DNA from: CAIQPV01 sp963719855
GTDB lineage: Bacteria; Pseudomonadota; Gammaproteobacteria; Burkholderiales; Gallionellaceae
Assembly: GCA_963719855.1 (NCBI GenBank)
Contig: CAVRDK010000004.1
Location: forward strand, 992,001-1,056,000
Direction of reading: 5' to 3'
DNA length: 64,000 nt
Shown here: in pieces, positions 10,914 to 19,231 of the stretch
Numbering within the stretch: position 1 is the first letter of the stretch
How the letters are laid out: every line of letters starts with the position of its first letter
The notes under the pieces: model-generated
Seen by the model: the letters and a program-made list of their open reading frames with translations, nothing else
Database searches by the model: none
What the model was told of the DNA's origin: nothing
Program-made: the position numbers and the translations under genes

Positions 10914-11645
10914 CTACCGCCTCTCGGCGATGCCGGTATCGCGGAGCAGGCGATGGAATTCTTTTTTGACTACGTTGTAGCATTCGCAAGCGCCGGACTC
11001 CAACCCCGGTCGATCGAGTACGGTGATGTGGCCACGGCGGCATTTAATCAAACCCTCGCGCTGCAAAACCACGGCGGTTTCCGTAATGCTTTCGCGGCGT
11101 ACGCCGATCATGCTGGCAATCAATTCCTGCGTCATGGTAAATTCATTCGTGGGCAAGCGGTCGAGGGTTAACAACAGCCAGCGACACAGTTGCTGTTCCA
11201 CCGAATGATGCCGATTGCACACCGCAGTTTGGGACATCTGAGTCATTAAGGCCTGGGTGTAACGCAGCATCAAACGCATCATTGGCCCGGCGCGATTGAA
11301 TTCTTCCATCATCAATCGCCCTTTCAGTCGGTAACCGTAGCCCGCAGTCTGCACAGTGGCCCGGCTGGGCGTGGTATTGCCGCCCATGAAAAGTGAAATT
11401 CCGAGCACGCCCTCATTGCCCACCCCCGCGATTTCGGCAGATGCGCCACTCTCAAGGATGTAGTGCAGGGACAAGATGGAGGTCGTCGGGAAATAGACGT
11501 GTTGTAATTGGCTACCGGATTCGTACAGGGCTTGACCGAGCGGCATCTGGATCAACTCAAGATGAGGCAATATGCGCTCGAATATTTCTTCGGGCAGGGC
11601 AGCGAGAAGATGGTTTTGATTGGGGTTATGCTGTGTGGGCATCAT
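10914..11645 (-). CDS. Crp/Fnr family transcriptional regulator
   Basis: 243-residue protein with an N-terminal cyclic-nucleotide-binding-like beta roll (LLAALPEEIFERILPHLEL...ALYESGSQLQHVYFP) and a C-terminal winged helix (MTQELIASMIGVRRESITE...REGLIKCRRGHITVLDR). No FNR-type cysteine cluster is present. This subgroup is widespread in betaproteobacteria with an unknown ligand. The start is placed at the ATG pair at 11645/11642; an in-frame TTG at 11684 has no better ribosome site. A palindrome resembling a Crp/Fnr operator lies 139 bp upstream, so autoregulation is likely. Confidence 0.88.
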   Translation of the reverse strand: MMPTQHNPNQNHLLAALPEEIFERILPHLELIQMPLGQALYESGSQLQHVYFPTTSILSLHYILESGASAEIAGVGNEGVLGISLFMGGNTTPSRATVQTAGYGYRLKGRLMMEEFNRAGPMMRLMLRYTQALMTQMSQTAVCNRHHSVEQQLCRWLLLTLDRLPTNEFTMTQELIASMIGVRRESITETAVVLQREGLIKCRRGHITVLDRPGLESGACECYNVVKKEFHRLLRDTGIAERR

Positions 11646-11756
11646 AGCAATTAGCGACCATTTCCTTGTCTCGTGAGCGTGCAACCGATAGGGTTAAAAT
11701 AATTAAGACAGCGGAACGCTACTGCCAATTGGCGAATTAATCCACGCTTGCTTTTA

Positions 11757-11800
11757 AATATACACGTTAGACATGCCGCTATATGTGCGGTACCGCACAT
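11757..11800 (-). promoter_or_regulatory. Putative Crp/Fnr-family operator and promoter
   Basis: Perfect 18-bp palindrome ATGTGCGGTACCGCACAT at 11783-11800, with half-site TGTGCG close to the Crp/Fnr TGTG core. On the minus strand a TATATT hexamer (11757-11762) falls 30-35 bases from the palindrome centre, the position of a -10 box when an activator sits at -41.5. The start of the regulator gene follows about 105 bases after the inferred transcription start. Confidence 0.65.
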
Positions 11801-11848
11801 TGTGGATGCAGATAATATTAACTTATAGCACAATACCCAGAGGAAGAC

Positions 11849-12277
11849 TTACCCTGGATTAGATTTACTTGCCTGAGGGACGGGACGAATTGGCAATTCG
11901 ACCCGCTTGATCACGCCGCCTTCCAACAGCAACACATAGCGTCGATTTACTTCTTTGAGCGTGACACCGGGCATTACTTCCGCATTGGTTATGACCGCCT
12001 GCGCGGGCTTGCCGTTAGTCGCCAGTATTGCAATACTCTCCGCCGGATTGATGGCGACCACCACACCTTTTAATTGAAAATTGCTGGCGACGACAGCATT
12101 CGCATGACCACCTAACAAACCCGCCGCTGCTTCCAGCTTTGGAACAGGCTGAATTGTCTGGGGTGGCGCTACGACCGAACGTACTGGCGGCTTGAGCAAT
12201 TGCATTGACCAATATGCAGCCGAAACGCACAGGGCGATAAACAGTATAAAACTTGTAATCATGGGCAGGCGTTTCAT
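11849..12277 (-). CDS. gspC: Type II secretion protein GspC-like
   Basis: 142-residue inner-membrane protein with one N-terminal membrane segment (ITSFILFIALCVSAAYWSM), a Pro-rich periplasmic linker and an HR-type domain (about residues 65-135: FQLKGVVVAINPAESIAILATNG...GVTLKEVNRRYVLLLEGG). In type II secretion GspC links the inner-membrane platform to the secretin GspD. It lacks the C-terminal PDZ domain of enterobacterial GspC and ends shortly after the HR domain. It is separated from gspF by the REP transposase, whose left repeat starts 13 bp upstream of the ATG at 12277. Confidence 0.8.
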   Translation of the reverse strand: MKRLPMITSFILFIALCVSAAYWSMQLLKPPVRSVVAPPQTIQPVPKLEAAAGLLGGHANAVVASNFQLKGVVVAINPAESIAILATNGKPAQAVITNAEVMPGVTLKEVNRRYVLLLEGGVIKRVELPIRPVPQASKSNPG

Positions 12278-12289
12278 GGTGTTCCTCAT

Positions 12290-12322
12290 GTAGGGTGGGC
12301 ACGTCCTTGTGCCCACGCGGTC
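12290..12322. repeat. REP repeat, left flank of REP transposase
   Basis: 33-bp hairpin-forming repeat (GTAGGGTGGGCAC...GTGCCCACGCGGTC). It is an inverted copy, about 31 of 33 bases identical, of the repeat at 12895-12927 on the other side of the transposase gene. Confidence 0.85.
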
Positions 12323-12865
12323 TCAATCATATTCCAGCACCGTATTTTCCATTGCACCAGCCCAGCCTTGCGCATATACCCCATCACGCACATAACGGTG
12401 AAATGTCGAATAAGGCCAATTTTCTGCACATTGCACGTACCCGTGTCTAACCGGGTTGAAATGAATGTAATCAACATGGCGGGCAAAATCATTTTCATCA
12501 CGAATTTGATGTTCCCAGAATCGCCGTTGCCATACGGTCGATTCGCGATGTTTTAATTTTGATGCAGTCACCCAGTCGGTACGACGATAATTTTCTCTAC
12601 AGGCCAAAGAAACCGCTCGCTTGATTATCATCCAACGGGTGGAAAAGTCAGCATCACCTTCAGGTAATGTCCACACGCAATGTAAATGATCCGGCAATAA
12701 CACCCATGCATCAATGACAAAAGGGCGCGTTACCCGCACAGATTCTATCGCCGTGCGCAATGCGTCACGAACCGTATCGTCACATAGAATCGGCTGGCGA
12801 TGGTAAGCGACCACCGTAAAGAAATAGCTTGTTCCAGCAGCCGTTGCGCGGCGATAACGTGACAT
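12323..12865 (-). CDS. REP-associated tyrosine transposase (RAYT, IS200-like Y1)
   Basis: 180-residue Y1 transposase-like protein with the HUH motif in LLPDHLHCVWTLPEG (about residues 62-76) and the probable catalytic tyrosine in VDYIHFNPVRHGYV (about 135). RAYTs process REP sequences as single-stranded DNA. Start chosen at MSRYRRATAAGTSYF, the family opening; the longer frame runs into the right REP. The gene is tightly bracketed by two inverted 33-bp REPs and sits inside the gsp cluster between gspF and gspC, in the same direction. Confidence 0.9.
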   Translation of the reverse strand: MSRYRRATAAGTSYFFTVVAYHRQPILCDDTVRDALRTAIESVRVTRPFVIDAWVLLPDHLHCVWTLPEGDADFSTRWMIIKRAVSLACRENYRRTDWVTASKLKHRESTVWQRRFWEHQIRDENDFARHVDYIHFNPVRHGYVQCAENWPYSTFHRYVRDGVYAQGWAGAMENTVLEYD

Positions 12866-12894
12866 GGTTGCGTACTCTAAAATGTCGAATCTAC

Positions 12895-12927
12895 GACCGC
12901 GTGGGCACAAAGGCGTGCCCACCCTAC
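12895..12927. repeat. REP repeat, right flank of REP transposase
   Basis: Inverted partner of the repeat at 12290-12322 (GACCGCGTGGGCAC...GTGCCCACCCTAC). It lies 13 bp from the gspF stop and just upstream of the transposase start. The same core occurs at 2776-2837. Confidence 0.85.
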
Positions 12928-12940
12928 AAAGACAATACCG

Positions 12941-14161
12941 TTAACGCACCAATTGGTTGATCTCAATGATCGGCATCAGCACGGCTAGCACGATCAGCAG
13001 CACGACCACGCCCATCGCCAGTATCAGTGCCGGTTCCAGCAATCCGGCTATGGTCATTGCGCGTCGTTCCAGATCCTGCTCCTGTGCATTGGCGGCGCGC
13101 TCCAGCATCGCCGGTAATTCCCCGGTGACTTCACCTGCACGGATCATGTGGATCAGCATCGGCGGGAAATATTTGTGCGCCGATAGCGCGCGTGCCAGGC
13201 CGACACCTTCGCGCACGCTGTTCGCCGCCTCTTCGACTTGTGCGCGCATGGCGACATTGGTCAGGGTGTCGCGGCTGGTTTGCAACGCGCGCAATATCGG
13301 TACGCCGGACCCCATGGTGATCGCCAGCGTGCTGGCGAAGCGCGCCGTGTTGAGGCTGCGCTCGAATCTTCCATACAGCGGTGCGGTCAATAGCCAGGTA
13401 TGCCAGCGCATCTTGGTCGCGGGGTCTTTTAGTGCGCGCCGCCAGGTGAAACCCAACGCTACGACAATCAGCAAAACGTACAATCCGTAATTACGCACGA
13501 AATCCGAAACGCTTAACATTAACGTGGTCAGGAACGGCAGCTTTTGTTTGGTATTGGCAAACACCGATACGATTTGCGGCACTACGTAGGTCAGCAAGAA
13601 AATCACGATTGCAAACGCTACCACGGTGACGATAGCCGGATAGGTAAACGCGAGCTTGATTTTTTGCACCAGCATATTGCGTCGCTCGATGTAGTCGGCA
13701 AGCCGCGACAGTACGCGCGCCAATTTGCCGATGTGTTCACCGGACGCGACCAGCGCGCGATAGATATCGGAAAAATCGCGCGGATACCGTGCCAGCGCAT
13801 CGGACAGCGACGCGCCGGCCATTACCTCCGAACGTATCGAAGCGATCAAATCACGCACATAGGTGCGTTCGGCTTGTTCCAGCAATGCGGAAAACGCCTG
13901 TTCCAGCGGCAGGCTCGCTTCCAGCAGGCTCGCCAGCTGGCGCGTGAATAGCGCCAGCTCGACGGTAGACAGATGATCGCCGAATGCACTGCGTTTGCTT
14001 AGTCCCGCTGCGTCAAGCTGGGTCGCAATCGCATTGACGCTGATCGGCACCAGACCTTGCGCGCGCAAATCCGCACGCGCGGCACGCGCACTGTCTGCAT
14101 TGACCACACCTTTTTTGGTGGTGCCAAGCGCATCGACGGATTCATAACTGAATGCTGGCAT
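12941..14161 (-). CDS. gspF: Type II secretion inner-membrane platform protein GspF
   Basis: 406-residue PilC/GspF-family polytopic membrane protein with the usual two repeats and three membrane segments (about 175, 225 and 380). The N-terminal domain opens PAFSYESVDALGTTKKGVV, and the second repeat has ARFASTLAITMGSGVPILRAL. It contacts the ATPase GspE and assembles the pseudopilus. The length is standard. It lies 81 bp downstream of gspE on the same strand. Confidence 0.95.
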   Translation of the reverse strand: MPAFSYESVDALGTTKKGVVNADSARAARADLRAQGLVPISVNAIATQLDAAGLSKRSAFGDHLSTVELALFTRQLASLLEASLPLEQAFSALLEQAERTYVRDLIASIRSEVMAGASLSDALARYPRDFSDIYRALVASGEHIGKLARVLSRLADYIERRNMLVQKIKLAFTYPAIVTVVAFAIVIFLLTYVVPQIVSVFANTKQKLPFLTTLMLSVSDFVRNYGLYVLLIVVALGFTWRRALKDPATKMRWHTWLLTAPLYGRFERSLNTARFASTLAITMGSGVPILRALQTSRDTLTNVAMRAQVEEAANSVREGVGLARALSAHKYFPPMLIHMIRAGEVTGELPAMLERAANAQEQDLERRAMTIAGLLEPALILAMGVVVLLIVLAVLMPIIEINQLVR

Positions 14162-14242
14162 AAAGACTTAACCGGTAAGATACTAAGCAAGTAATCGCGT
14201 AAAAGTAATTACATATTCTGATATCAACTTACGACTAGCAAT

Positions 14243-15667
14243 TTATTCCTTGGTGACGCGCAACAATTCCGCCTGCGTCGTCGTGCCATTGTCCAACCAG
14301 CGCTCGCCATCTTCGCGCATGGTGCGCATCCCGTCTTGTTGCGCGGTGGTGCGGATGTCGGCTTCCGATGCGCGGTTATGGATTTGCGCGCGGATTTGAT
14401 CGGTGGTCAGCAATAACTCATACACGCCGACGCGCCCCTGATAGCCGGTGTGACCGCACTTGTCGCAACCGACTGCTTGCCAGAATTCGCCATCATGTTT
14501 TTTGCAGTGCTCGCATAATTTGCGCACCAGACGTTGCGCGACCACACCGAGCAGCGACGACGACAGCAGGAATGGTTCGATGCCCATGTCGAGCAAACGC
14601 GTGACCGCCGCCGCCGAATCATTGGTGTGCAAGGTTGCCAGCACCAGATGGCCGGTCAAGGATGCCTGCACTGCAATTTGTGCAGTTTCCAGATCGCGGA
14701 TTTCGCCTATCATAATGATGTCCGGGTCCTGCCGTAAAATCGCGCGCAACGCCTTGGCAAACGTCATGTCGATGTGCGGGTTGACCTGGGTCTGACTGAT
14801 GCCGTTCAGTTCGTATTCGATTGGATCTTCGACCGTCATGATATTGGTGCTGGTCTCATTTAGCCGTGACAGCGCGGCATACAGCGTGGTTGTCTTGCCG
14901 GAACCGGTCGGGCCGGTGACCAGCACAATGCCATACGGTTGCGCGATCAGTTTGTCGAATTGCGTCAGCACCCCCTCGCTCATACCCAGATTTTGCAAGT
15001 CGAGCTGCCCGGCTTGCTTGTCGAGCAGGCGCATTACCGCGCGTTCGCCGTGTCCGGTCGGCAGAGTGGAAACCCGCACATCGAGCTGTTTGCCACCGAC
15101 ACGCAAGCTGATGCGGCCATCCTGCGGCAAGCGTTTTTCGGCGATGTCGAGCTGCGCCATGATCTTGATGCGCGAAATTAGCGATGCATGGATCCCCTTC
15201 TTTGGTCGCACTACATCGCGCAAACTGCCGTCGATGCGAAAGCGCACCACCGAAATTTGCTCGAACGGTTCGATGTGAATATCCGATGCGCCTTCGTGCA
15301 ATGCCTGCGTTAGCAGCGCATTAATCATGCGGATTACCGGCGCGTCATCGGCCGATTCCAGCAAGTCTTCAATCGCGGGCATGTCCAGCATCAGCTTCGT
15401 CAGGTCGAGATCGGATTCGTATTCATCGATGACTTGCGCCGCATCACCGCCTGAGCCGGCATAGGCTTTGGTGATCGCCGCTTCGAGGTCGTCGTGCGAG
15501 ATCGACTCCAGCCTGACGCGTCCGAAACAGCGGCTCACTTCCGCAATCGCCCTAGGCGAAGTTGCGTCCGACACCCAGACTTCGACAGGGCCATCCATAG
15601 TGCCATTGCGCCGCGCCAGCAATGAGAAGTTGCGGGCGAATGCGTAGGGGAGAAGGCGAGCATCCAT
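14243..15667 (-). CDS. gspE: Type II secretion ATPase GspE
   Basis: 474-residue cytoplasmic secretion ATPase. Walker A is VTGPTGSGKTTTLYAAL, the Asp box follows in MTVEDPIEYEL, Walker B is IIMIGEIRDLETAQIA and the His box is HLVLATLHTND. The zinc-binding CEHC...CDKCGHTGYQGR module near the C-terminus is complete. The start at 15667 (MDARLLPYAFARNF) lies just after gspD stops; the longer frame extends into gspD without homology. Confidence 0.95.
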   Translation of the reverse strand: MDARLLPYAFARNFSLLARRNGTMDGPVEVWVSDATSPRAIAEVSRCFGRVRLESISHDDLEAAITKAYAGSGGDAAQVIDEYESDLDLTKLMLDMPAIEDLLESADDAPVIRMINALLTQALHEGASDIHIEPFEQISVVRFRIDGSLRDVVRPKKGIHASLISRIKIMAQLDIAEKRLPQDGRISLRVGGKQLDVRVSTLPTGHGERAVMRLLDKQAGQLDLQNLGMSEGVLTQFDKLIAQPYGIVLVTGPTGSGKTTTLYAALSRLNETSTNIMTVEDPIEYELNGISQTQVNPHIDMTFAKALRAILRQDPDIIMIGEIRDLETAQIAVQASLTGHLVLATLHTNDSAAAVTRLLDMGIEPFLLSSSLLGVVAQRLVRKLCEHCKKHDGEFWQAVGCDKCGHTGYQGRVGVYELLLTTDQIRAQIHNRASEADIRTTAQQDGMRTMREDGERWLDNGTTTQAELLRVTKE

Positions 15668-15674
15668 AACAGAG

Positions 15675-17885
15675 TTACTGCTGTGGTACTGCCGCAGGTT
15701 TCTGCGGAAGCGGAGTTTGTGGTGGAGCAGGTGGCGCGTTCGTCGGAGCATCAGGCGCGGTATTGTTGAACAAAAGACCTCCCATCAACCGGCCATCCTG
15801 TAGCGGCGGCAACTGCGGTGTACCCATATTTAGAAGCAGGCTTGCCGGATCCGGCTGCGTGTTGATTCCCTCTTTGCGGATGAAATCGTAACGATCTCCA
15901 GCCAGACTCACACTCTGCTCATTGCTGCGTACAATGGTTGGACGCAAGAACACCATTAAGTTGGTTTTGACGCGGCTGCGCGTCTTGTACTGGAATAAAT
16001 TGCCGATGAGGGGTATGGCACTCAAGCCCGGCACCTTTTCGACACTGTCTTGAAAGTTGTCATCGATCAAGCCGCCCAGTACGATGATCTGCCCATCGTC
16101 TACCACCACGTTGGTGTCGAGCGAGCGTTTGCTGGTGATAAGCCCGGCTGGATTGGTCGTATCCGTAATGGCAGACGTTTCCTGATAAATCGCCATCTTG
16201 ACCGTGCCACCTTGTGATATCTGCGGTTTCACCTTCAACGTCAAACCGATATCATGGCGCTCGACCGTCTGGAACGGATTCACCCCCGCACTGCCAGCCG
16301 AAGCCGCCGTCGTGTATTGACCGGTAACAAAAGGCACGTTAGAGCCGACCATTATCTTTGCTTCCTCATTGTCGAGCGTGATCAGGTTTGGCATCGACAG
16401 GATATTTGCGCCGGTGTCGGTTTCAAGCGCATGGATCAATACGCCCACGCCAGCCTGATTAAGAACTGCGAGGGTCAAGCCGTTGCTCGGTGGCAGGGCG
16501 CCACCCGAGGCGTGTGCGGCGATCTGGCTGATCAGGTTGTCACCACCCGAACTAAATCCGGTCGCGCCCCCGACCCGAACATTGCTCGTTTTATTCCCCG
16601 ATATGGCGGCCCATTGCGCGCCCAATGCGGCTGATTTGCTTGCATCCACCTCGACGATCATAGACTCGATATAAACCTGGGCGCGGCGCGCATCAAGCTG
16701 GTCGATAACCGTGCGCAAGTCGCGGTAGACCGACTCGTTGGCCGTGATGATCAGCGAATTTGTCGTTGGATCGGCTTGAATGAATCCGGCTGCACCGCCG
16801 CTCGGAAGCACCCCCTGCGCTGGCGTGGGCGATGAAGACGATGAAGGTGAGGATGACGTTGGCGCTGGCGATGACGATGGCGAATTGATCGCGGAAGTGT
16901 CGGATGTCACGATGGCACGCAAGGTTAGTGCAAGCTTGGTCGCTTCGGCATTCCTCAGATAGACCACATGCACATTGCCCGGCTGTGTGGTCGGCTGGTC
17001 GAATTGTGCAATCAACGTTTTCGCCAGATTGGCGCGAGCTTCGGACGGCGCATGCACCACAACCGAATTGGTGCGAGGATAGGAAAACAGAGTGACGCGC
17101 CCGGCATCGCCTCCGGCTGTCGCGCTCGGCTCCATCAGTTTATTGACCATCGCTGCGATATCGTTGGCAACCGCATAACGGATAGGCACTACATCCAGGC
17201 CATTGGCCGCGGGTCCGTCCAGCGTCGCGATTATTTTGCCTAGCCGCTGCAGGTTATCGGCGTAATCGGTGATGATCAGCGTGTTGCTGCCCGGGTCGGC
17301 GTTGATGGTGTTGTTTGGTGAAATCAGAGGACGCAACACCGTCACCAGATTGTTTGCGGATTCAAAATTCAAATGAAAAATTTGCGTCGCGACCTGATCG
17401 CCGCGCACTGCACCGGCCTGGGTCATGACCGCCTGCAACTTGGCATCGGCTTCCGGCACCACTTTGATATAGCCGTTGCCCGGTGCCATCGCGTAACCCT
17501 GCAAGCGTAATACGGAGGTCAATAGTTGGAATGCCTGAGCTTTGCTGAGCGGCTTATCGTATACCAGATTTATCTTGCCTTTAACCCGTGGGTCGATGAT
17601 GAACGTCGTATTGGTGTAATCGCCGAATGCCGCAATCACCGATTCGATATCGGCATCGACGAAATTGAATGTGGTCTTATTTGAGTTTACCCCATTTTTT
17701 GCACTCGCAACTTCGTTCGTGGCCGCAGGTTCGTGCGTGCCGGGAATTTTATTTGTATTCGGAATCGGATTTGTGTTCGACTCCAACGCATGCGCAGGCT
17801 GCACGCACGTTATTGCGCACAGCAATATGAGCGCAGCGCTCCAGCGTACTGTTTTTGGCATTTTATTCTTTCTATGTTTCATCAT
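15675..17885 (-). CDS. gspD: Type II secretion outer-membrane secretin GspD
   Basis: 736-residue secretin with a signal peptide (SAALILLCAITCVQPAHA), N0 domain (FNFVDADIESVIAAFGDYT), repeated N1-N3 domains and the C-terminal secretin barrel (VPFVTGQYTT...GLTLKVKPQIS...VDDGQIIVLGGLIDD...VPGLSAIPLIGNLF). A Ser/Pro-rich low-complexity loop interrupts N3 near residues 335-365 and corresponds to a GATGAC-like repeated DNA stretch at about 16810-16880. The start codon overlaps the gspN stop by 4 bp. The protein ends with a Pro-rich tail. Confidence 0.95.
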   Translation of the reverse strand: MMKHRKNKMPKTVRWSAALILLCAITCVQPAHALESNTNPIPNTNKIPGTHEPAATNEVASAKNGVNSNKTTFNFVDADIESVIAAFGDYTNTTFIIDPRVKGKINLVYDKPLSKAQAFQLLTSVLRLQGYAMAPGNGYIKVVPEADAKLQAVMTQAGAVRGDQVATQIFHLNFESANNLVTVLRPLISPNNTINADPGSNTLIITDYADNLQRLGKIIATLDGPAANGLDVVPIRYAVANDIAAMVNKLMEPSATAGGDAGRVTLFSYPRTNSVVVHAPSEARANLAKTLIAQFDQPTTQPGNVHVVYLRNAEATKLALTLRAIVTSDTSAINSPSSSPAPTSSSPSSSSSPTPAQGVLPSGGAAGFIQADPTTNSLIITANESVYRDLRTVIDQLDARRAQVYIESMIVEVDASKSAALGAQWAAISGNKTSNVRVGGATGFSSGGDNLISQIAAHASGGALPPSNGLTLAVLNQAGVGVLIHALETDTGANILSMPNLITLDNEEAKIMVGSNVPFVTGQYTTAASAGSAGVNPFQTVERHDIGLTLKVKPQISQGGTVKMAIYQETSAITDTTNPAGLITSKRSLDTNVVVDDGQIIVLGGLIDDNFQDSVEKVPGLSAIPLIGNLFQYKTRSRVKTNLMVFLRPTIVRSNEQSVSLAGDRYDFIRKEGINTQPDPASLLLNMGTPQLPPLQDGRLMGGLLFNNTAPDAPTNAPPAPPQTPLPQKPAAVPQQ

Positions 17886-18655
17886 TTGAACTCCAACGCG
17901 ATAACTTCTTTGTCGCCTTCTTTGCGGCGTTGTCCAAGCAAATTCAGAAAATTCGCCAGCCCCTGTTCTTGCCCTGCCTCGGCTCGTGCCGTGCCGGAAA
18001 ACTGCAACTGTCCGTTGCTCAACACTCCGGAACCGCTCAGCAACATCGGCCCTTTGACAGTCTTAAGCTTCACAGATGCCTGTACTCCGTTCCAATCGAG
18101 CGCCAGATCATAACTACCCAGAGGTTTGATCGGCGACATCCGCGACGCGATATCATTCATTTTCAGGTTCATCGCCCCGACGATCTCGACTTTTCCATTC
18201 TGCTGCGTCAATTGCAACGGCTCCCATGATAAGCGCATCTGACCGGACGGCTGAATCGTATTCAGCGGCGCGCCAAGGGCGACCAATCGTTCCGCCGGTA
18301 ATAAAATAGCGGCAGGACTCACTTGCCATTGATGCCAATTGCCCGTCACACTGACCGGCTGCGACAGTGCCGCAGTATTTTCCAGTTCGGCATCGACAAC
18401 CCCCAGCAATACCATCGGGGACAAACGCCACGAAAAGCGTTCCGGCAACAGCGGCGTTACTGGATCGCCACCACTCGGCGCGCCGCCGATGAAGGCCGAG
18501 CCGCGCCACAATGTGCCATTTGCGTCCCCGAGAGTGAAGCGGCCCGCAGTCCGCTCCTCTATCAAAGCTGTCATCCATGTCGCCGGAAAAAACATCAGCA
18601 TGGTTAACGCGACACTGGCAATCCCGGCCAGCAGCCATATCACGATGTGGCGCAA
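17882..18655 (-). CDS. gspN: Type II secretion protein GspN
   Basis: 257-residue protein with an N-terminal membrane anchor (IVIWLLAGIASVALTMLMFF), then the GspN pattern FTLGDANGTLWRGSAFIGG and a beta-rich periplasmic region. GspN is an accessory inner-membrane component of unclear function, present in only some type II systems. It lies between gspM and gspD and overlaps gspD by 4 bp. Confidence 0.88.
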   Translation of the reverse strand: MRHIVIWLLAGIASVALTMLMFFPATWMTALIEERTAGRFTLGDANGTLWRGSAFIGGAPSGGDPVTPLLPERFSWRLSPMVLLGVVDAELENTAALSQPVSVTGNWHQWQVSPAAILLPAERLVALGAPLNTIQPSGQMRLSWEPLQLTQQNGKVEIVGAMNLKMNDIASRMSPIKPLGSYDLALDWNGVQASVKLKTVKGPMLLSGSGVLSNGQLQFSGTARAEAGQEQGLANFLNLLGQRRKEGDKEVIALEFK

Positions 18656-18718
18656 TGGGTATCCTTTGTACGTTTGTAGGACATGTGCTTTGCGTCTAGT
18701 TTGGGCGGTGTTAATGGA

Positions 18719-19231
18719 TTATTTATCTATGGGTTGGCGCAACGTCAATGTCGCATTGACCATATCGGGTTGAGCCAGAGCAACAATATTGGCATCAACC
18801 ACGGAACCCAGCCCGTTTTTTTGCATTTCATCCAGCCAATTCAGCGTGCCGGCAAAAGAGGCTGCGGCGAGTTGCACCTTAGCGTAGTCTCCGGTCAGCA
18901 TCACGCTTTGCGGCTTCACGTTGTTGCGCGCAAGCGCTGCTTCGATATTTTCTTTGGACATTTTTATCAACGGCGAAGCGGATTTAACGGAAAATGCCGC
19001 AGCTTCTTTGGATAACGCCTGCATCTGCGCAACTTGCTGGCGCAGCACGGGCAGGTTTTTGTTCAATTGCTCGCGACCAGCCAAGGCTGGATCGATCAGC
19101 AAGGCGTAGAACAAGCTAAACATCATGGCCAGCGCAGCGACAGCAAGCATCGCGCGCTCGCGCGCATCGCGCGCCGCCCAGAATTCAGAGAACGATTGCC
19201 TGGATTTATCCAGCAGGCCGGTCAGGTTCAT
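18719..19231 (-). CDS. gspM: Type II secretion protein GspM
   Basis: 170-residue bitopic membrane protein: a short cytoplasmic N-terminus (FSEFWAARDARERAMLA), one membrane helix (AALAMMFSLFYALLI), a coiled coil (about 45-75) and a small ferredoxin-like periplasmic domain. GspM pairs with GspL in the inner-membrane platform. The start overlaps the gspL stop by 4 bp (19228-19231), indicating coupled translation. Confidence 0.9.
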   Translation of the reverse strand: MNLTGLLDKSRQSFSEFWAARDARERAMLAVAALAMMFSLFYALLIDPALAGREQLNKNLPVLRQQVAQMQALSKEAAAFSVKSASPLIKMSKENIEAALARNNVKPQSVMLTGDYAKVQLAAASFAGTLNWLDEMQKNGLGSVVDANIVALAQPDMVNATLTLRQPIDK

